From: Pseudomonadales bacterium
GTDB taxonomy: Bacteria > Pseudomonadota > Gammaproteobacteria > Pseudomonadales > Pseudohongiellaceae
Direction: 5' to 3'
Length of the DNA stretch: 64,000 nucleotides
Assembly (NCBI GenBank): GCA_022819645.1
Contig: JAJEGU010000022.1
Span: 39,643 to 103,642 of the forward strand
The notes beneath the pieces are model-generated. The model was not told where the DNA came from and did not search any database. It saw nothing but the letters and a program-made list of their open reading frames with translations. Positions within the stretch are counted from its first letter, which is position 1. Each line of letters starts with the position of its first letter. Shown here one piece after another: positions 54,691-63,646 of this stretch. The translations under genes were made by a program, and so were the position numbers.

Positions 54691-55362
54691 TCAATCGTTG
54701 CTGGAGAATGCGGAAAGCAGGCTCAGCAAACTCATGAACAGGTTGTAGATCGACACATACAATGTGATTGTGGCGAGAATGTAATTGCGTTCCCCGCCAT
54801 GGATGATGGCGCTGGTCTGCCAGAGAATCATGGCGCTGGAGAACAGCATGAAGGCGGCGGAAATCGCCAGTTGCAGCGCCGGCATGGGCCAGAAAACACT
54901 GATTATCATGGCTGCGACGAGTACCAGGAAACCGGCGAACAGAAAGCCCTGCAGAAAGGAGAAATCCCGTCGCGAGGTCAGTGCCCAGCCAGAAAGGCCG
55001 AAGAAAATGAAGGCGGTGCCGCCAAGAGCCTTGACCACAATGTCGGTACCCCCGGCCGTGGCCAGGTAATAGCCCAGAATCGGCCCGATGGTGTAACCCA
55101 TGAAGCCGGTAAAGGCAAATACCGACAGCAGGCCCCAGGCGCTGTTGGCCAGGGCATGGGTCAGAAACAGCAGGCCGTAGGCGCCGATCAGGAACAGGAA
55201 GATGTTCACCGGCGGCGCATTGGTGCTCAGCATGGCGGTGAATGCGCTGAAGGCCAGGGTCAGCGCCAGCAGGGAATAGGTATTTCGCAATACCTTGTTG
55301 ACGGCCAGGATCGACTCCCTGCCGCGTACGACTTCAATTCCAGCGCCAACTCTTTGGTTCAT
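54691..55362 (-). CDS. BAX inhibitor-1/YccA family membrane protein
   Basis: The 223-residue protein has seven predicted transmembrane helices and the family pattern of two C-terminal acidic/charged boundaries. In E. coli, YccA modulates FtsH proteolysis of membrane proteins and sits beside tusE. ATG 55362 is preceded by a perfect AGGAGG; the nine residues upstream in frame are not used. The neighbouring tus operon agrees with the E. coli and Pseudomonas arrangements. Confidence 0.9.
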   Translation of the reverse strand: MNQRVGAGIEVVRGRESILAVNKVLRNTYSLLALTLAFSAFTAMLSTNAPPVNIFLFLIGAYGLLFLTHALANSAWGLLSVFAFTGFMGYTIGPILGYYLATAGGTDIVVKALGGTAFIFFGLSGWALTSRRDFSFLQGFLFAGFLVLVAAMIISVFWPMPALQLAISAAFMLFSSAMILWQTSAIIHGGERNYILATITLYVSIYNLFMSLLSLLSAFSSND

Positions 55363-55499
55363 CGTTACCTCCTTCTGGTGGGAAAACACGGTGCCGCCAC
55401 AGATACGTATAGTGCCAGAACGGCGAATTTCAAGCTCGCCGCAACTTGGCCCGACACCGCAACATCATACGCAACGGCGCACAAAAAGCAATGCGGGAG

Positions 55500-55658
55500 G
55501 CCAGCAATTCTCATTTTGGCGATGAGCGCGCTCACATCGGTCATCCTGCGGGCAGTCGCAGGATCTCATTGTGTGGCCACTGCAAGAGATTCTGCGACTG
55601 CGCTTCGCTTCGCGCAGAATGACATGCGGGTTGGAGCGCCAAAATGAGAATTGCTGGC
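55500..55658. mobile_element. 159-bp MITE-like element with 22-bp terminal inverted repeats
   Basis: Terminal arms are perfect: 55500-55521 (starting GCCAGCAATTCTCATTTTGG) and 55637-55658. The interior has two further hairpins, TCCTGCG/CGCAGGA and ATTCTGCG/CGCAGAAT. There is no coding capacity and no obvious target duplication. A degraded relative lies at 36630-36775, and a shorter similarity (CGGTCATCCTGCG) is seen near 21718. It lies upstream of tRNA-Ser. Confidence 0.8.
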
Positions 55659-55674
55659 GAAACACCCGGGAGAT

Positions 55675-55702
55675 TTGCCCGATGGTGAAATTGTTGTAAG
55701 AT
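55675..55702 (+). promoter_or_regulatory. Candidate tRNA-Ser promoter
   Basis: TTGCCC (55675-55680) and TAAGAT (55697-55702) are spaced by 16 bp and would start transcription near 55709, just before the tRNA at 55717. This is a pattern match only. Confidence 0.45.
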
Positions 55703-55716
55703 TTCCCGCCCCTTGC

Positions 55717-55806
55717 GGAGGGGTGGCAGAGCGGTTTAATGCACTGGTCTTGAAAACCAGCGAGGGTTAACGTCCTCCGAGAGTTCGAATCTCTCCCCCT
55801 CCGCCA
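55717..55806 (+). tRNA. tRNA-Ser (anticodon UGA)
   Basis: A 90-nt class II tRNA with acceptor GGAGGGG/CCCCTCC, anticodon stem CTGGT/ACCAG around loop CTTGAAA (anticodon TGA), a long variable arm, T arm GTTCGAATC and an encoded CCA (55804-55806). It reads UCN serine codons. Confidence 0.96.
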
Positions 55807-55822
55807 ATTCTTGCCAAATCAG

Positions 55823-58108
55823 TCAAAAGCCGCCAACCGCGCTGATCTGGCGTTCGCTGAGGCTGATATAGTCGGCGAGTACCCGGGCGCTTTCCTCAAG
55901 CAACGGGTCGAGTTCTTCACTGGATTCCCCGGCGTCTGAATCGGCCGCAGGCTCGGCTTCCGGCTCGTTTGCCGCATCTTCGGCGGCGAGTTCGGCATTG
56001 GCCTCATCCGGCGTTGCCTCGGGTTCCGCAGCGGCGGTTTCCACAGAGTCTGCTTCTTCCTCATCGCCTTCGAGAATATCGAGCAGTGGCAGGCCCTTGA
56101 GGAAACGGCGCATGTTTTCGGTTTCGATATTGCGGCGCCGTTCGGCTTCGGTCTGGGCATTGAGGCTTGCCTCATTGAGAGGCCAGGTTTCCCGTTCCTG
56201 CTGTTCGCGGGCGATGGCGATCTGCGCATTGAGGTGGATGAAGTCCGGCGAGCGCGCCGCGCGATGCCGGTGCAGCCGGGTCAATTGGGGAATGTACTCC
56301 CGTACCGGCAGATAGGCGCGGTATTCCACGGGCCGCACGGTATCCCAGGGCAGGGCGCCGTCAAGGCTGCTCTCGCCGATCTGCTCATAGGCTTCGAACA
56401 TGTCGGGGAAGCTGATGTCCGGCTCCACGCCGCGATGCTGGGTGCTGCCGCCGGAAACGCGGTAGAACTTGGAGCGGGTCAGCTTGGCCTGGCCATATTC
56501 CATGGGGATGATTTCCTGCACCGTGCCCTTGCCAAAGGTCTGACCGCCGAGGACGAGGCCGCGCTGGTAGTCCTGGATGGCGCCGGCAAAGATTTCCGAA
56601 GCCGAGGCGCTGTTGCGATTGACGAGTACCGCCATGGGGCCGGCCCAGGCGACTTCCGGGTCGTTGTCGCCAAAGGAGCGGGTATAGCCGTTGCCGAGGC
56701 CGGAATAGCGCACCTGCACCGTGGCGCCGGTTTCAATGAACAGACCCACAAGCTGGTTGGCTTCGCCAAGGCTGCCGCCGCCGTTGTTGCGCAGGTCCAC
56801 CACCACGGCGTCCACATTGTCCTGCTGGAGTTCCTCGAGCAGATTGCGCACGTCCCGGGTGGAACTCTTGAAATCTTCCTCGCCCCGGGACGCCGCTTCA
56901 AAATCCAGATAGAAGGTGGGCAAATGGATAATGCCCACCTTGTAGTCGCGCCCGTTGTGGGGCACTTCGATGGTTTCGGCCCGGGCCGACTGGTCCTCAA
57001 GCCGCACCGTGTCCCGGGTGATATTGACGATGGTGGCGCTGGATTCATTGACGGCATTGGCGGGAATGACATTGAGTCGCACCACGGTGCCTTTTTCGCC
57101 TCGGATCTGGGCCACCACATCATCAAGACGCATGCCCACCACATCCTGTATCTCGCCTTCGGGGCCCTGGCCGATGCCGATGATACGGTCGCCTTCCCGC
57201 AGTTCATTGCCGCGTTCGGCGGGGCCGCCCTTGATCAGTTCGACAATGGTGGTGAATTCGTCTTCCGTGGTGAGTTGGGCGCCGATTCCCTGCAGGGAAA
57301 GCGACAGGCCCATATTGAAGGTTTCCGAATCCTGGGGTGAAAAGTACGCGGTGTGCGGGTCGGCAACCCGGGCAATGGTGGTCAGGTACGCCTGAAAAGC
57401 GTCCTTGGCATTGGTCTGCAACATGCGGTTGAGCCGACCGCGGTATCGTTTGGAGAGCTTTTCGCGGATTTCCTCGTTGCTGTCGCCGGCGAGTTTCAGG
57501 TTCAATACGCTGTTCTTGGCCCGCAGGCGCCAGATTTCATCGAGTTCCGCCACGGTTTCGGCGTAGGGCGCGTCTTCCCGATCGATGACCAGGTATTCAT
57601 CGAGGGTGAAATCCATTTCCGGAATATGGTTCTCAACCCGGTTGATGGCGTAAACCAGGCGCTCGAGCAGGCGCTGGTAATACAGGTTGTAGATTTCATA
57701 ACCCGGCGTGAGGCTGCCTTCGCGCAGGTGATCGTCGATGCTGTAGCGCCAGGTGCTGAGGTAGTCGATATCCTCGCGCAGGAAGTAGAGATGGTCGCCG
57801 TCGAGCGCGTCGAGGAAGTTGTCGAACACCAGGGACGAGTAATCGTCATCGATTTCGATGGGAAGGTAGTGCTTGGACTGCAATACCTCGATCAGTTCGA
57901 TGGCCGTGGGGCCGTAGATCGGCTCCGGGCTGAGCGGAGCGTACAACTCATCGATGTCGAGCACCAGGGGCAGGGCGTCATCATCGACGATTGCCGACCC
58001 ATCCGCATCGGCGCGGACTTCGCTGGTGGCGGGATTCTGGCCGAGGCAAAAACCTGCGAACAGGACGGACACGGCAAACGCCGGCAGGCGCAATCTGTCT
58101 GAACTCAT
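55823..58108 (-). CDS. prc: Tail-specific carboxy-terminal processing protease (S41)
   Basis: Prc cuts periplasmic proteins at nonpolar C-termini. From ATG 58108 the product has 761 residues: an uncleaved or Sec-type signal (LPAFAVSVLFAGFCLGQ), an N-terminal helical domain and a PDZ region (LREGDRIIGIGQG). The S41 core has catalytic Ser in NRNSASASEIFAG and Lys in GGQTFGKGTVQ, and a C-terminal extension ends in an acidic Glu/Ala-rich tract (about 680-740). ATG 58108 has GAGGA upstream; 58150 and 58132 are alternatives that put acidic residues before the signal. Confidence 0.92.
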   Translation of the reverse strand: MSSDRLRLPAFAVSVLFAGFCLGQNPATSEVRADADGSAIVDDDALPLVLDIDELYAPLSPEPIYGPTAIELIEVLQSKHYLPIEIDDDYSSLVFDNFLDALDGDHLYFLREDIDYLSTWRYSIDDHLREGSLTPGYEIYNLYYQRLLERLVYAINRVENHIPEMDFTLDEYLVIDREDAPYAETVAELDEIWRLRAKNSVLNLKLAGDSNEEIREKLSKRYRGRLNRMLQTNAKDAFQAYLTTIARVADPHTAYFSPQDSETFNMGLSLSLQGIGAQLTTEDEFTTIVELIKGGPAERGNELREGDRIIGIGQGPEGEIQDVVGMRLDDVVAQIRGEKGTVVRLNVIPANAVNESSATIVNITRDTVRLEDQSARAETIEVPHNGRDYKVGIIHLPTFYLDFEAASRGEEDFKSSTRDVRNLLEELQQDNVDAVVVDLRNNGGGSLGEANQLVGLFIETGATVQVRYSGLGNGYTRSFGDNDPEVAWAGPMAVLVNRNSASASEIFAGAIQDYQRGLVLGGQTFGKGTVQEIIPMEYGQAKLTRSKFYRVSGGSTQHRGVEPDISFPDMFEAYEQIGESSLDGALPWDTVRPVEYRAYLPVREYIPQLTRLHRHRAARSPDFIHLNAQIAIAREQQERETWPLNEASLNAQTEAERRRNIETENMRRFLKGLPLLDILEGDEEEADSVETAAAEPEATPDEANAELAAEDAANEPEAEPAADSDAGESSEELDPLLEESARVLADYISLSERQISAVGGF

Positions 58109-58307
58109 GCGATGGGTTTCCTCGCTGATCATTGTCTCGACCGGCCGCATCAGACTCCCGTCAGGGAATATCCACGCCGATGCGAACGATAGCCTCGTAG
58201 CTTAAGCCGGAAATCACTGCCAAATCCAGCGTTTTGGCGAAGAAACTGTATCCAGGTCTTAAAAATCCGCAGCGAAGTCATTTCCTGCCAGAGTTTTGAC
58301 AGATTTG

Positions 58308-58336
58308 CCCGGGAGCCTGCGCCGCAGGCTCCCGGG
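58308..58336. repeat. Minimal palindrome of the GGAGCC family with extended arms
   Basis: Arms of 13 bp (CCCGGGAGCCTGC and its complement) flank GCC. The 21-bp core is 58312-58332. It lies between prc and the recombinase gene and could form a strong hairpin. Confidence 0.8.
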
Positions 58337-58395
58337 ACTTTGCAACCATGCTTCGCTCCATACTGAGTGGCGAGGGGGCGGCCTTGCGGCTTCGC

Positions 58396-59598
58396 TCAGC
58401 GTATTCGCTTGTGTCTTGCGCTGGCATGGCGTTCAGTGCGTTCCACATCGATGTAACGGTCGGTAATGGCGCTGGAGGCGTGGCCGGCGTCGTCGCGCAC
58501 GTGTTCCCGGGGGCGATGCTTGACATCCTCGGATATACCGGTATGGCGCAGCCAGTGTACGGTGGCTTCGGCGAGCCGGTCGGCTTCGTCGGTAAATCCT
58601 TCCTCGCGCATGCCCGCCACGGCCCTGTCAAAGCATTGTTGCACGATGCGGCGGATATGGCGGGTGCTGCTGATTCCGCCGCCGCCGCGATTCTTGCGCA
58701 GCAGCGGCGTGGCTTCCCCGGGGACGGGCAGGGGGGGCAGGCCCCGGGCGCGGCGATAGCGTTTTAACGCTCCGAGCATGGCGTTGCTGACTGAAATCTC
58801 GCGCTCCTTGTTGCCCTTGCCCACGGTGAGAAACCACCAGTTGCCTTCCTGATCGAGCTGGAAATGCCCCATCTGGGGCTGCCAGCGTTCGGTTTCCGCG
58901 AGTTCGGAAATTCGCAGATACAGGGCAAAGAGTGCGTTCATGATGAACAGGGTGCGTTCGTGGACCGCGGGGTTCTCGTCGGCCATCTTGCCGGCGGTCT
59001 CGACCACGAATTCCCATTGCAGGGGGGAAAGCCGCCGGATACTGGCTGTGCCCTGGCGTCCGCGCAGGTATTTGCTTTTCTGGCGCATGCGGGAAACCGG
59101 ATTGGTGGCGGCGCAGCCCTCCTGAATGAGAAAGTTGTAAAAGCTGCTGAGTACGCTGAACAGCGATTGCAGGGCGGACTGGGAGAGGGCGTATTCGCTG
59201 CCGCTGCTGACATAGGGTCGCCACCGGGGATTGGGGACGCGGCGACCTTCCTTGTCGATGAAGCGGGCGACGGTGCTGCCGCCAATCCAGTTCGCCGGCG
59301 GATTGCGGGCGAAATCCACGTAGTCTTCGAAATCTTCCCGGGCGATGTCCTTGAGTGATTTCCTGCGTATGAGCCAGCACCAGTGGAGAAAGTGTTCGAT
59401 TTCCCGGCGGTAGGTGCTGAAGGTGTCGGTGCTGCCGCGGTAGCTGAAGATGAATTCGCTGGCGTACTGGTAGTCGCTGATGGCGTCCCGCGGGGGATTG
59501 CGGAGGAGGTGGGAGATGTCGCGGACGGGGAATTTGTAGGGATTGGGGAGTTCTTCGAGGGTGTCGAAGAAGGGTTTGGGGCATTTCCTTGCTGGCAT
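58396..59598 (-). CDS. Tyrosine recombinase/site-specific integrase
   Basis: The 400-residue protein has an N-terminal SAM-like core-binding domain (about 45-165) and a catalytic domain with the full residue set: Arg 229 (LRISEL), Lys 261, His 348-x-x-Arg 351 (HWLRHT), His 373 and nucleophile Tyr 382. It should therefore be active. The mode of action (phage, island or chromosomal) is unclear; no attachment-site repeat was found. It lies at the entrance of the AT-richer tail of the window. Confidence 0.88.
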   Translation of the reverse strand: MPARKCPKPFFDTLEELPNPYKFPVRDISHLLRNPPRDAISDYQYASEFIFSYRGSTDTFSTYRREIEHFLHWCWLIRRKSLKDIAREDFEDYVDFARNPPANWIGGSTVARFIDKEGRRVPNPRWRPYVSSGSEYALSQSALQSLFSVLSSFYNFLIQEGCAATNPVSRMRQKSKYLRGRQGTASIRRLSPLQWEFVVETAGKMADENPAVHERTLFIMNALFALYLRISELAETERWQPQMGHFQLDQEGNWWFLTVGKGNKEREISVSNAMLGALKRYRRARGLPPLPVPGEATPLLRKNRGGGGISSTRHIRRIVQQCFDRAVAGMREEGFTDEADRLAEATVHWLRHTGISEDVKHRPREHVRDDAGHASSAITDRYIDVERTERHASARHKRIR

Positions 59599-60360
59599 TT
59601 TGGATCACTCCATTGGGGCTGGCGGTTTGGTTTTGCTGATAGTTGGTAGTTTATATCTCGCCGCAGTCTGGCCGGGGTGTATGGCGGACGCCGTCAATAC
59701 ATCCCTGTAGGCTTCGAACTCGAACCACCACACATTGCACGGGACTGTAAGCATATGAAAAATCAAGAAAAGGTAGTCGTCGACAGTCCATAATAGCCCA
59801 TGATAGCATCCGTCCTGTAAGTAAATTTAACGCAATAAAACTGTAAGTAATCGGGAGCGTAACATCATGAGGCTAGATAATCAGAAAATCAAGACGGCAA
59901 GGGCAAAGGCCAAGCCGTACCGACTGAGTGACGGCCTGTAAACAAGCCTGGTAATTCAGGCACCAGACGCAGGCCAAGCAAAAAAACGACTTTGAAGCCG
60001 AAAGCGGCATCAAACTCAATTCGCTGCATTGGACCTGCTACAGACTGCAAGACGTAACAGTAGCGACACAATCCGATCATCGGAGGCCAGGGACGGAACA
60101 ACCTGCAAGGGCAGACCCTAAAGGGTTCGCCCTTCTTTAATGCGCGCAGAAAAACCAGCCGCTACGCGGACAGCGTCCGACGGCGCTACCACATCAGAAC
60201 GCCACTCGATAGACAACCGGTTGACAACCTCTGATCGTTTACGTTAGCGTCAGCGCCACACAATTGTGCAAGTACTCGGTCCAAGCCGGGTTGCTTGCTG
60301 AATACAAGAGCCAAACAAAGGGTCCGATAGGCCATCGGGTCCGGCGAATAGGCGAGGAGG
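59599..60360. other. 760-bp accessory spacer, mostly non-coding
   Basis: Apart from the integrase remnant I see no gene. Near 59952-60140 one frame reads AKQKNDFEAESGIKLNSLHW without a start codon and may be further debris. Three CTGTAAG words occur in 59740-59850. The base composition is more AT-rich than the core blocks. Confidence 0.4.
59867..59993 (+). pseudogene. Remnant of a P4-type integrase N-terminus
   Basis: ATG 59867, with GGGAG nine bases upstream, opens a frame that reads QKIKTARAKAKPYRLSDGL and then meets TAA at 59939. The next codons read LVIQAPDAG in the same frame. Removing the six bases AACAAG would join them to LSDGLYLVIQ, which matches the DUF4102 arm-binding start of P4-type integrases (KPYKLSDG...LYL). 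The rest of the gene is absent. Confidence 0.55.
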
Positions 60361-60430
60361 TTACGTAGTACTTGCGCGATGGTATAACGGCCCGGCATCA
60401 AACCGGGAACCCACACCATCGGAAACGTAA
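60361..60430 (+). promoter_or_regulatory. Nested hairpin leader directly upstream of an accessory gene
   Basis: Three stems nest inside each other: TTACGT/ACGTAA (60361-60366 with 60425-60430), CGATGGT/ACCATCG (60377-60383 with 60415-60421) and CCCGG/CCGGG (60391-60395 with 60403-60407) around the seven-base loop CATCAAA. Internal loops of seven bases separate the two inner stems symmetrically. The ribosome site AAGG and ATG 60440 follow immediately. It could be an RNA regulator or a DNA-binding site. Confidence 0.5.
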
Positions 60431-60439
60431 GGAAATACC

Positions 60440-61122
60440 ATGAACTACATCGCAACATTTCGACGACGAGCTAAACAGGCAATAACGGCTTTGGCCGCAG
60501 GAGCCTTTGTTATCTTTTACATATTCGCCCTCACATCTTCGGGCTTGTATGACAGACCGGCAGAAGCCTACTGGAGCGCACCGTCTCCGGTAAACGCAGA
60601 AGTCGGCCTTGCTACGATGGACTCGAATCGTATTACAGGGGCGTTCAAGACAGCTACGAAGCGGCTACAGACAGCTTTATCGCCGGTCAAAACACAAACG
60701 AGAACGCAGCCCTTTTCATCATCGCAGTTGGAACTGCAGTCGGCGTAACCTATTCCGGCCCATGGGCCGTTGCCGCTCTCATCGGCGGCGCCGTTGGCGC
60801 CCTTGCTGTATCAGAGTACTATGACAGGCAGCGAGAAGCGCCGGTGACGCTCGACATCGTGAACGAGGGCTACCTTGCTGTATCAGAGTACTATGACAGG
60901 CAGCGAGAAAGTGCCAGAAGAAGCCTCAGAAGCGACCTACGAAGCCTCTACGAATCCGCAGATACCGCCGCTCAAATTTGCGAGGATACCCACGTTAACG
61001 GCGGAGACGCCGAAAACGACACGGACGAGCCGGAAATGGAAAACAATACCGGCATCAACGTTGTCGGCGGAACCCAAAGCTCCGGAACCCGGGGGCGGGT
61101 TACTGTGTCACCGGTAAACTGA
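60440..61122 (+). pseudogene. Frameshifted membrane-protein gene of unknown function
   Basis: ATG 60440 opens a frame with a membrane helix (LAAGAFVIFYIFALTSSGLY) that continues to 60748. From about 60610 the protein-like reading moves to another frame, giving YDGLESYYRGVQDSYEAATD, a Gly/Ala-rich hydrophobic hairpin (TAVGVTYSGPWAVAALIGGA) and a charged tail ending at 61122. That second frame has no start codon upstream. A one-base shift near 60590-60625 would restore a single protein of about 227 residues. A 37-bp direct repeat with a 72-bp period lies in the tail. I do not recognise the family. Confidence 0.55.
60801..60909 (+). repeat. 37-bp direct repeat, 72-bp period
   Basis: Bases 60801-60837 and 60873-60909 are identical (starting CCTTGCTGTATCAGAGTACT). 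The 72-bp period keeps the reading frame and repeats LAVSEYYDRQRE in the protein. The 35 bp between the copies are not repeated, so this is a partial in-frame duplication. Confidence 0.85.
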
Positions 61123-61133
61123 GAAACGAAACC

Positions 61134-62333
61134 ATGAAAAAGGTAATCCTTCCAATCATTGGCGCTCTTGTGATCTTCAACATCGGCAAACTGAAATCGA
61201 TCTTTGAGCGCGAAGAATCCGATGTTTTCACAGAAGTGGAAACATCCTCAACCAGCGGGGCCGCGCAAACGCGCGGCCCCCGCTCTACCGGTTCGTCAAA
61301 TACAGACGATGAAATCGAATTATCGCTATTTGATTTTGACGAAATAGTAGAATTGTATTCCGGCTCTTCCCGCGATGAACTCATCGAGCGATTCAATCGA
61401 GAGCCGCTACAATCTCAAAGTTTCTATGAGGGTTTAACTAGCGGACATCCCGTTGATCGAGCGCTAGGAGTATACAATTCAAGATGGAGAAATTTTGTAA
61501 ATTCCCTTGAATTATCCGATGCGGATCGCAACCAACTAAGAACCATGTTAATTGCCCAAGAAGCACAAAACATTGAACTGCGTAATATGGCAATTACCGG
61601 AGAAATTAGCGAGGAAGAATACCGATCATCCAGACGTTCTCTCGAAGAACTCGCGGAACTGATTTCGCCATTACTTTCCGACAATCAGATAGCCCTATTT
61701 TGGGAAGAAAACGAAAGACAATCCAATCAACTGAACCAACAACTTGCCGAATGGAACGCGCAAAGCCTTGAAAACAACGTAGTAGGCATCCTGGAGGCAG
61801 CCAGCCGTAACGACATGCCAACTTTACAAGCCTATATCGATTCCGGCGCAGACGTTAACGAAATGACCAGAGACGGCAGCTATTCACCGCTACAATATGC
61901 AGCATCCATCGGCAATGCAGAAATGGCACAGATGCTACTCACAGCAGGAGCCAATCCGAACATTGTCACCACCGACGGCTACGAAAATACACCCTTACGA
62001 GTCGCTGTAAGAAGGGGAAATATTGAAATAATCCGTGCATTAGCCGCCGCTGGCGCGGACCTAAACTTTGCGGCACTAAGTTCACCAGATTTAACGCCGC
62101 TTGCAACCGCCGCACTATACGGACAAACCGACGCAACACTTACGCTGCTTGAATTGGGCGCAGATGCCACAGGTACAGCAGGAGCGCGAGCACTCACTAA
62201 CGCGATTCGATACGGCGGTAACGAAATGGAACAAGCGCTACTTAAAGCGGGCGCAAACCCAGACGATGTTCTCGTCAGGGCAGCGCGTGAACTTAGGGAA
62301 GTAGGTCGCTGCTTGGGAGTAGTCAACGACTAA
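61134..62333 (+). CDS. Membrane-anchored ankyrin-repeat protein
   Basis: The 399-residue protein has an N-terminal membrane helix (VILPIIGALVIFNIGKL). A charged helical middle (about 100-215) and four or five ankyrin repeats from about 218 to 385 follow, such as NNVVGILEAASRNDMPTLQA, SPLQYAASIGNAEMAQMLLT and TPLRVAVRRGNIEIIRALAA. Ankyrin repeats mediate protein binding; the partner is unknown. It starts 11 bp after the frameshifted gene and is probably in the same transcript. Codon use is more AT-rich than in the core genes, suggesting acquisition. Confidence 0.82.
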   Translation: MKKVILPIIGALVIFNIGKLKSIFEREESDVFTEVETSSTSGAAQTRGPRSTGSSNTDDEIELSLFDFDEIVELYSGSSRDELIERFNREPLQSQSFYEGLTSGHPVDRALGVYNSRWRNFVNSLELSDADRNQLRTMLIAQEAQNIELRNMAITGEISEEEYRSSRRSLEELAELISPLLSDNQIALFWEENERQSNQLNQQLAEWNAQSLENNVVGILEAASRNDMPTLQAYIDSGADVNEMTRDGSYSPLQYAASIGNAEMAQMLLTAGANPNIVTTDGYENTPLRVAVRRGNIEIIRALAAAGADLNFAALSSPDLTPLATAALYGQTDATLTLLELGADATGTAGARALTNAIRYGGNEMEQALLKAGANPDDVLVRAARELREVGRCLGVVND

Positions 62334-62676
62334 AGAATCGTTCGCGAACAACCGTAACCGTGAACGTGAGAGAGCATAGCCGCGAGACAGCTAGGTAGAC
62401 AGATTGCCATTCGCCACACCAAGACGAGGCCGGAACCACCGGTCAACGAGTAACAAGCTTCTCAACATCGCGCAGCACTACCGCAGGATGACGGCGACAG
62501 ATCACCAGACCAGAATCAGCCGGAGAACCCTTGTAATTATCAGACCTAGGAAAACTTACAGTTAGAACAGACCTTATCACGATACGAATTCATGATGTAC
62601 TCCAAGACAAGACCATAATCAAAATACCGTGAAGCGTGGAACATTCTTCGGCTGCACGCTTTCTCGCGAACAACAA
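62334..62676. other. Non-coding spacer after the ankyrin gene
   Basis: No gene, tRNA or clear terminator is visible in about 340 bp. The spacer leads into the 66-bp repeat and then the transposase fragment. Confidence 0.4.
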
Positions 62677-62742
62677 GGAGCCTGCGCCGCAGGAATTCAC
62701 GGCTGCAAATTCGCTTTCGCGAATTCCTGCGGCACAGGCTCC
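62677..62742. repeat. 66-bp short form of the GGAGCC repeat family, copy G
   Basis: Outer arms GGAGCCTGCGCCGCAGG and the matching right end GGCACAGGCTCC (one mismatch) enclose ACGGCTGCAAATTCGC. The centre between the GAATTC sites is the exact reverse complement of copy C at 36684-36749, and both are 66 bp long. It lies just before the transposase fragment. Confidence 0.9.
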
Positions 62743-62830
62743 CAGCCCGAATATTGCATGATCAGGTGGGCGGGGTGCCCATATTTCGATATAATTCAGT
62801 TAGTTAGGCCGATATCGAAGGACTGCGCCC

Positions 62831-63646
62831 ATGACAGATTGTAATCCGCATTCCATCGCTTTTCCACACTGCAAAGGCCGCCTCGTGGAAGCCTCTTTTT
62901 CCGGCGGCGCGATCACCTCCGACGGCGCCCGGCATGCCTGGGCGATTCTGGCCTTGCTGACCCGGCGCCTGCGCCAGACCTGGCCGGAGGTGAAGATCGT
63001 CTTCCGCGGCGACGGCGGATTCTGCCGTCCGCGGATGCTGTCGTGGTGCGAACGCAACCGCGTGGACTACATCGTTGGCATCGCCCGCAACGCGACGCTG
63101 GCCAAAAAGGCGGAATCCATCATGGAACTGGCGGCCATGGGGCACGAAGCCAGCGGCAAGAAGGTGCGCGTGTTCGACGAGTTCCCCTACGCCGCCAAGT
63201 CCTGGCGGCGGCGCTCCCGGCGGGTGATCGTCAAGGCCGAACATGCCGTGCGCGGCGCCAACCCGCGTTACATCGTCACCAGCCTGAAGGGCGCCCCGCA
63301 ATGGCTGTACGACCGGGTGTATTGCGCCCGCGGCGACATGGAGAACCGGATCAAGGAGCAGCAGCTCGACCTGTTCGCCGACCGCACCAGTTGCCACGCC
63401 TGGTGGCCGAACCAGTACCGGCTGCTGCTTTCCACCCTGACCTATGTGTTGCTCGAAGCCATCCGCCGCGTCGCCCTCGCCGGCGGCGAACTCGCCAACG
63501 CCCATGTCGGCACGATCCGGCTCAAGTTGCTGAAGATCGGCGCCGTGGTGTTGCGCAACACCCGACGCGTGCGCCTGCTGCTGTCCGGTTCCTGTCCCCA
63601 CCGGGAACTGTTCCACACCGCCGCGGCCAGACTGCAACCCGGATAG
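62831..63646 (+). pseudogene. IS1380-type transposase with an internal deletion
   Basis: The first 32 residues (KGRLVEASFSGGAITSDG) are the normal start of an IS1380-family DDE transposase. The next residues (ARHAWAILALLTRRLRQ) belong much further along, so roughly 150 residues between the two have been lost in frame. The rest (VKIVFRGDGGFCRPRMLSWC, YCARGDMENRIKEQQ) continues to a normal-looking C-terminus. Because part of the catalytic core is missing it should be inactive. The reading frame is still open for 271 residues. Family length is normally well over 400. Confidence 0.75.

Noticed and set aside
55465..55665. 66-codon frame in the MITE-like element
   Set aside because: It is a translation of the repeat itself and has no start context.
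59709..59735. TTCGAACTCGAACCACCA as a tRNA 3' end or attachment site
   Set aside because: No cloverleaf can be built upstream and it does not match the 3' ends of the two tRNAs in the window.
60384..60414. tRNA-like anticodon stem with loop CATCAAA (UCA)
   Set aside because: No acceptor stem, D arm or T arm fits around it; better explained as the inner part of a nested hairpin.
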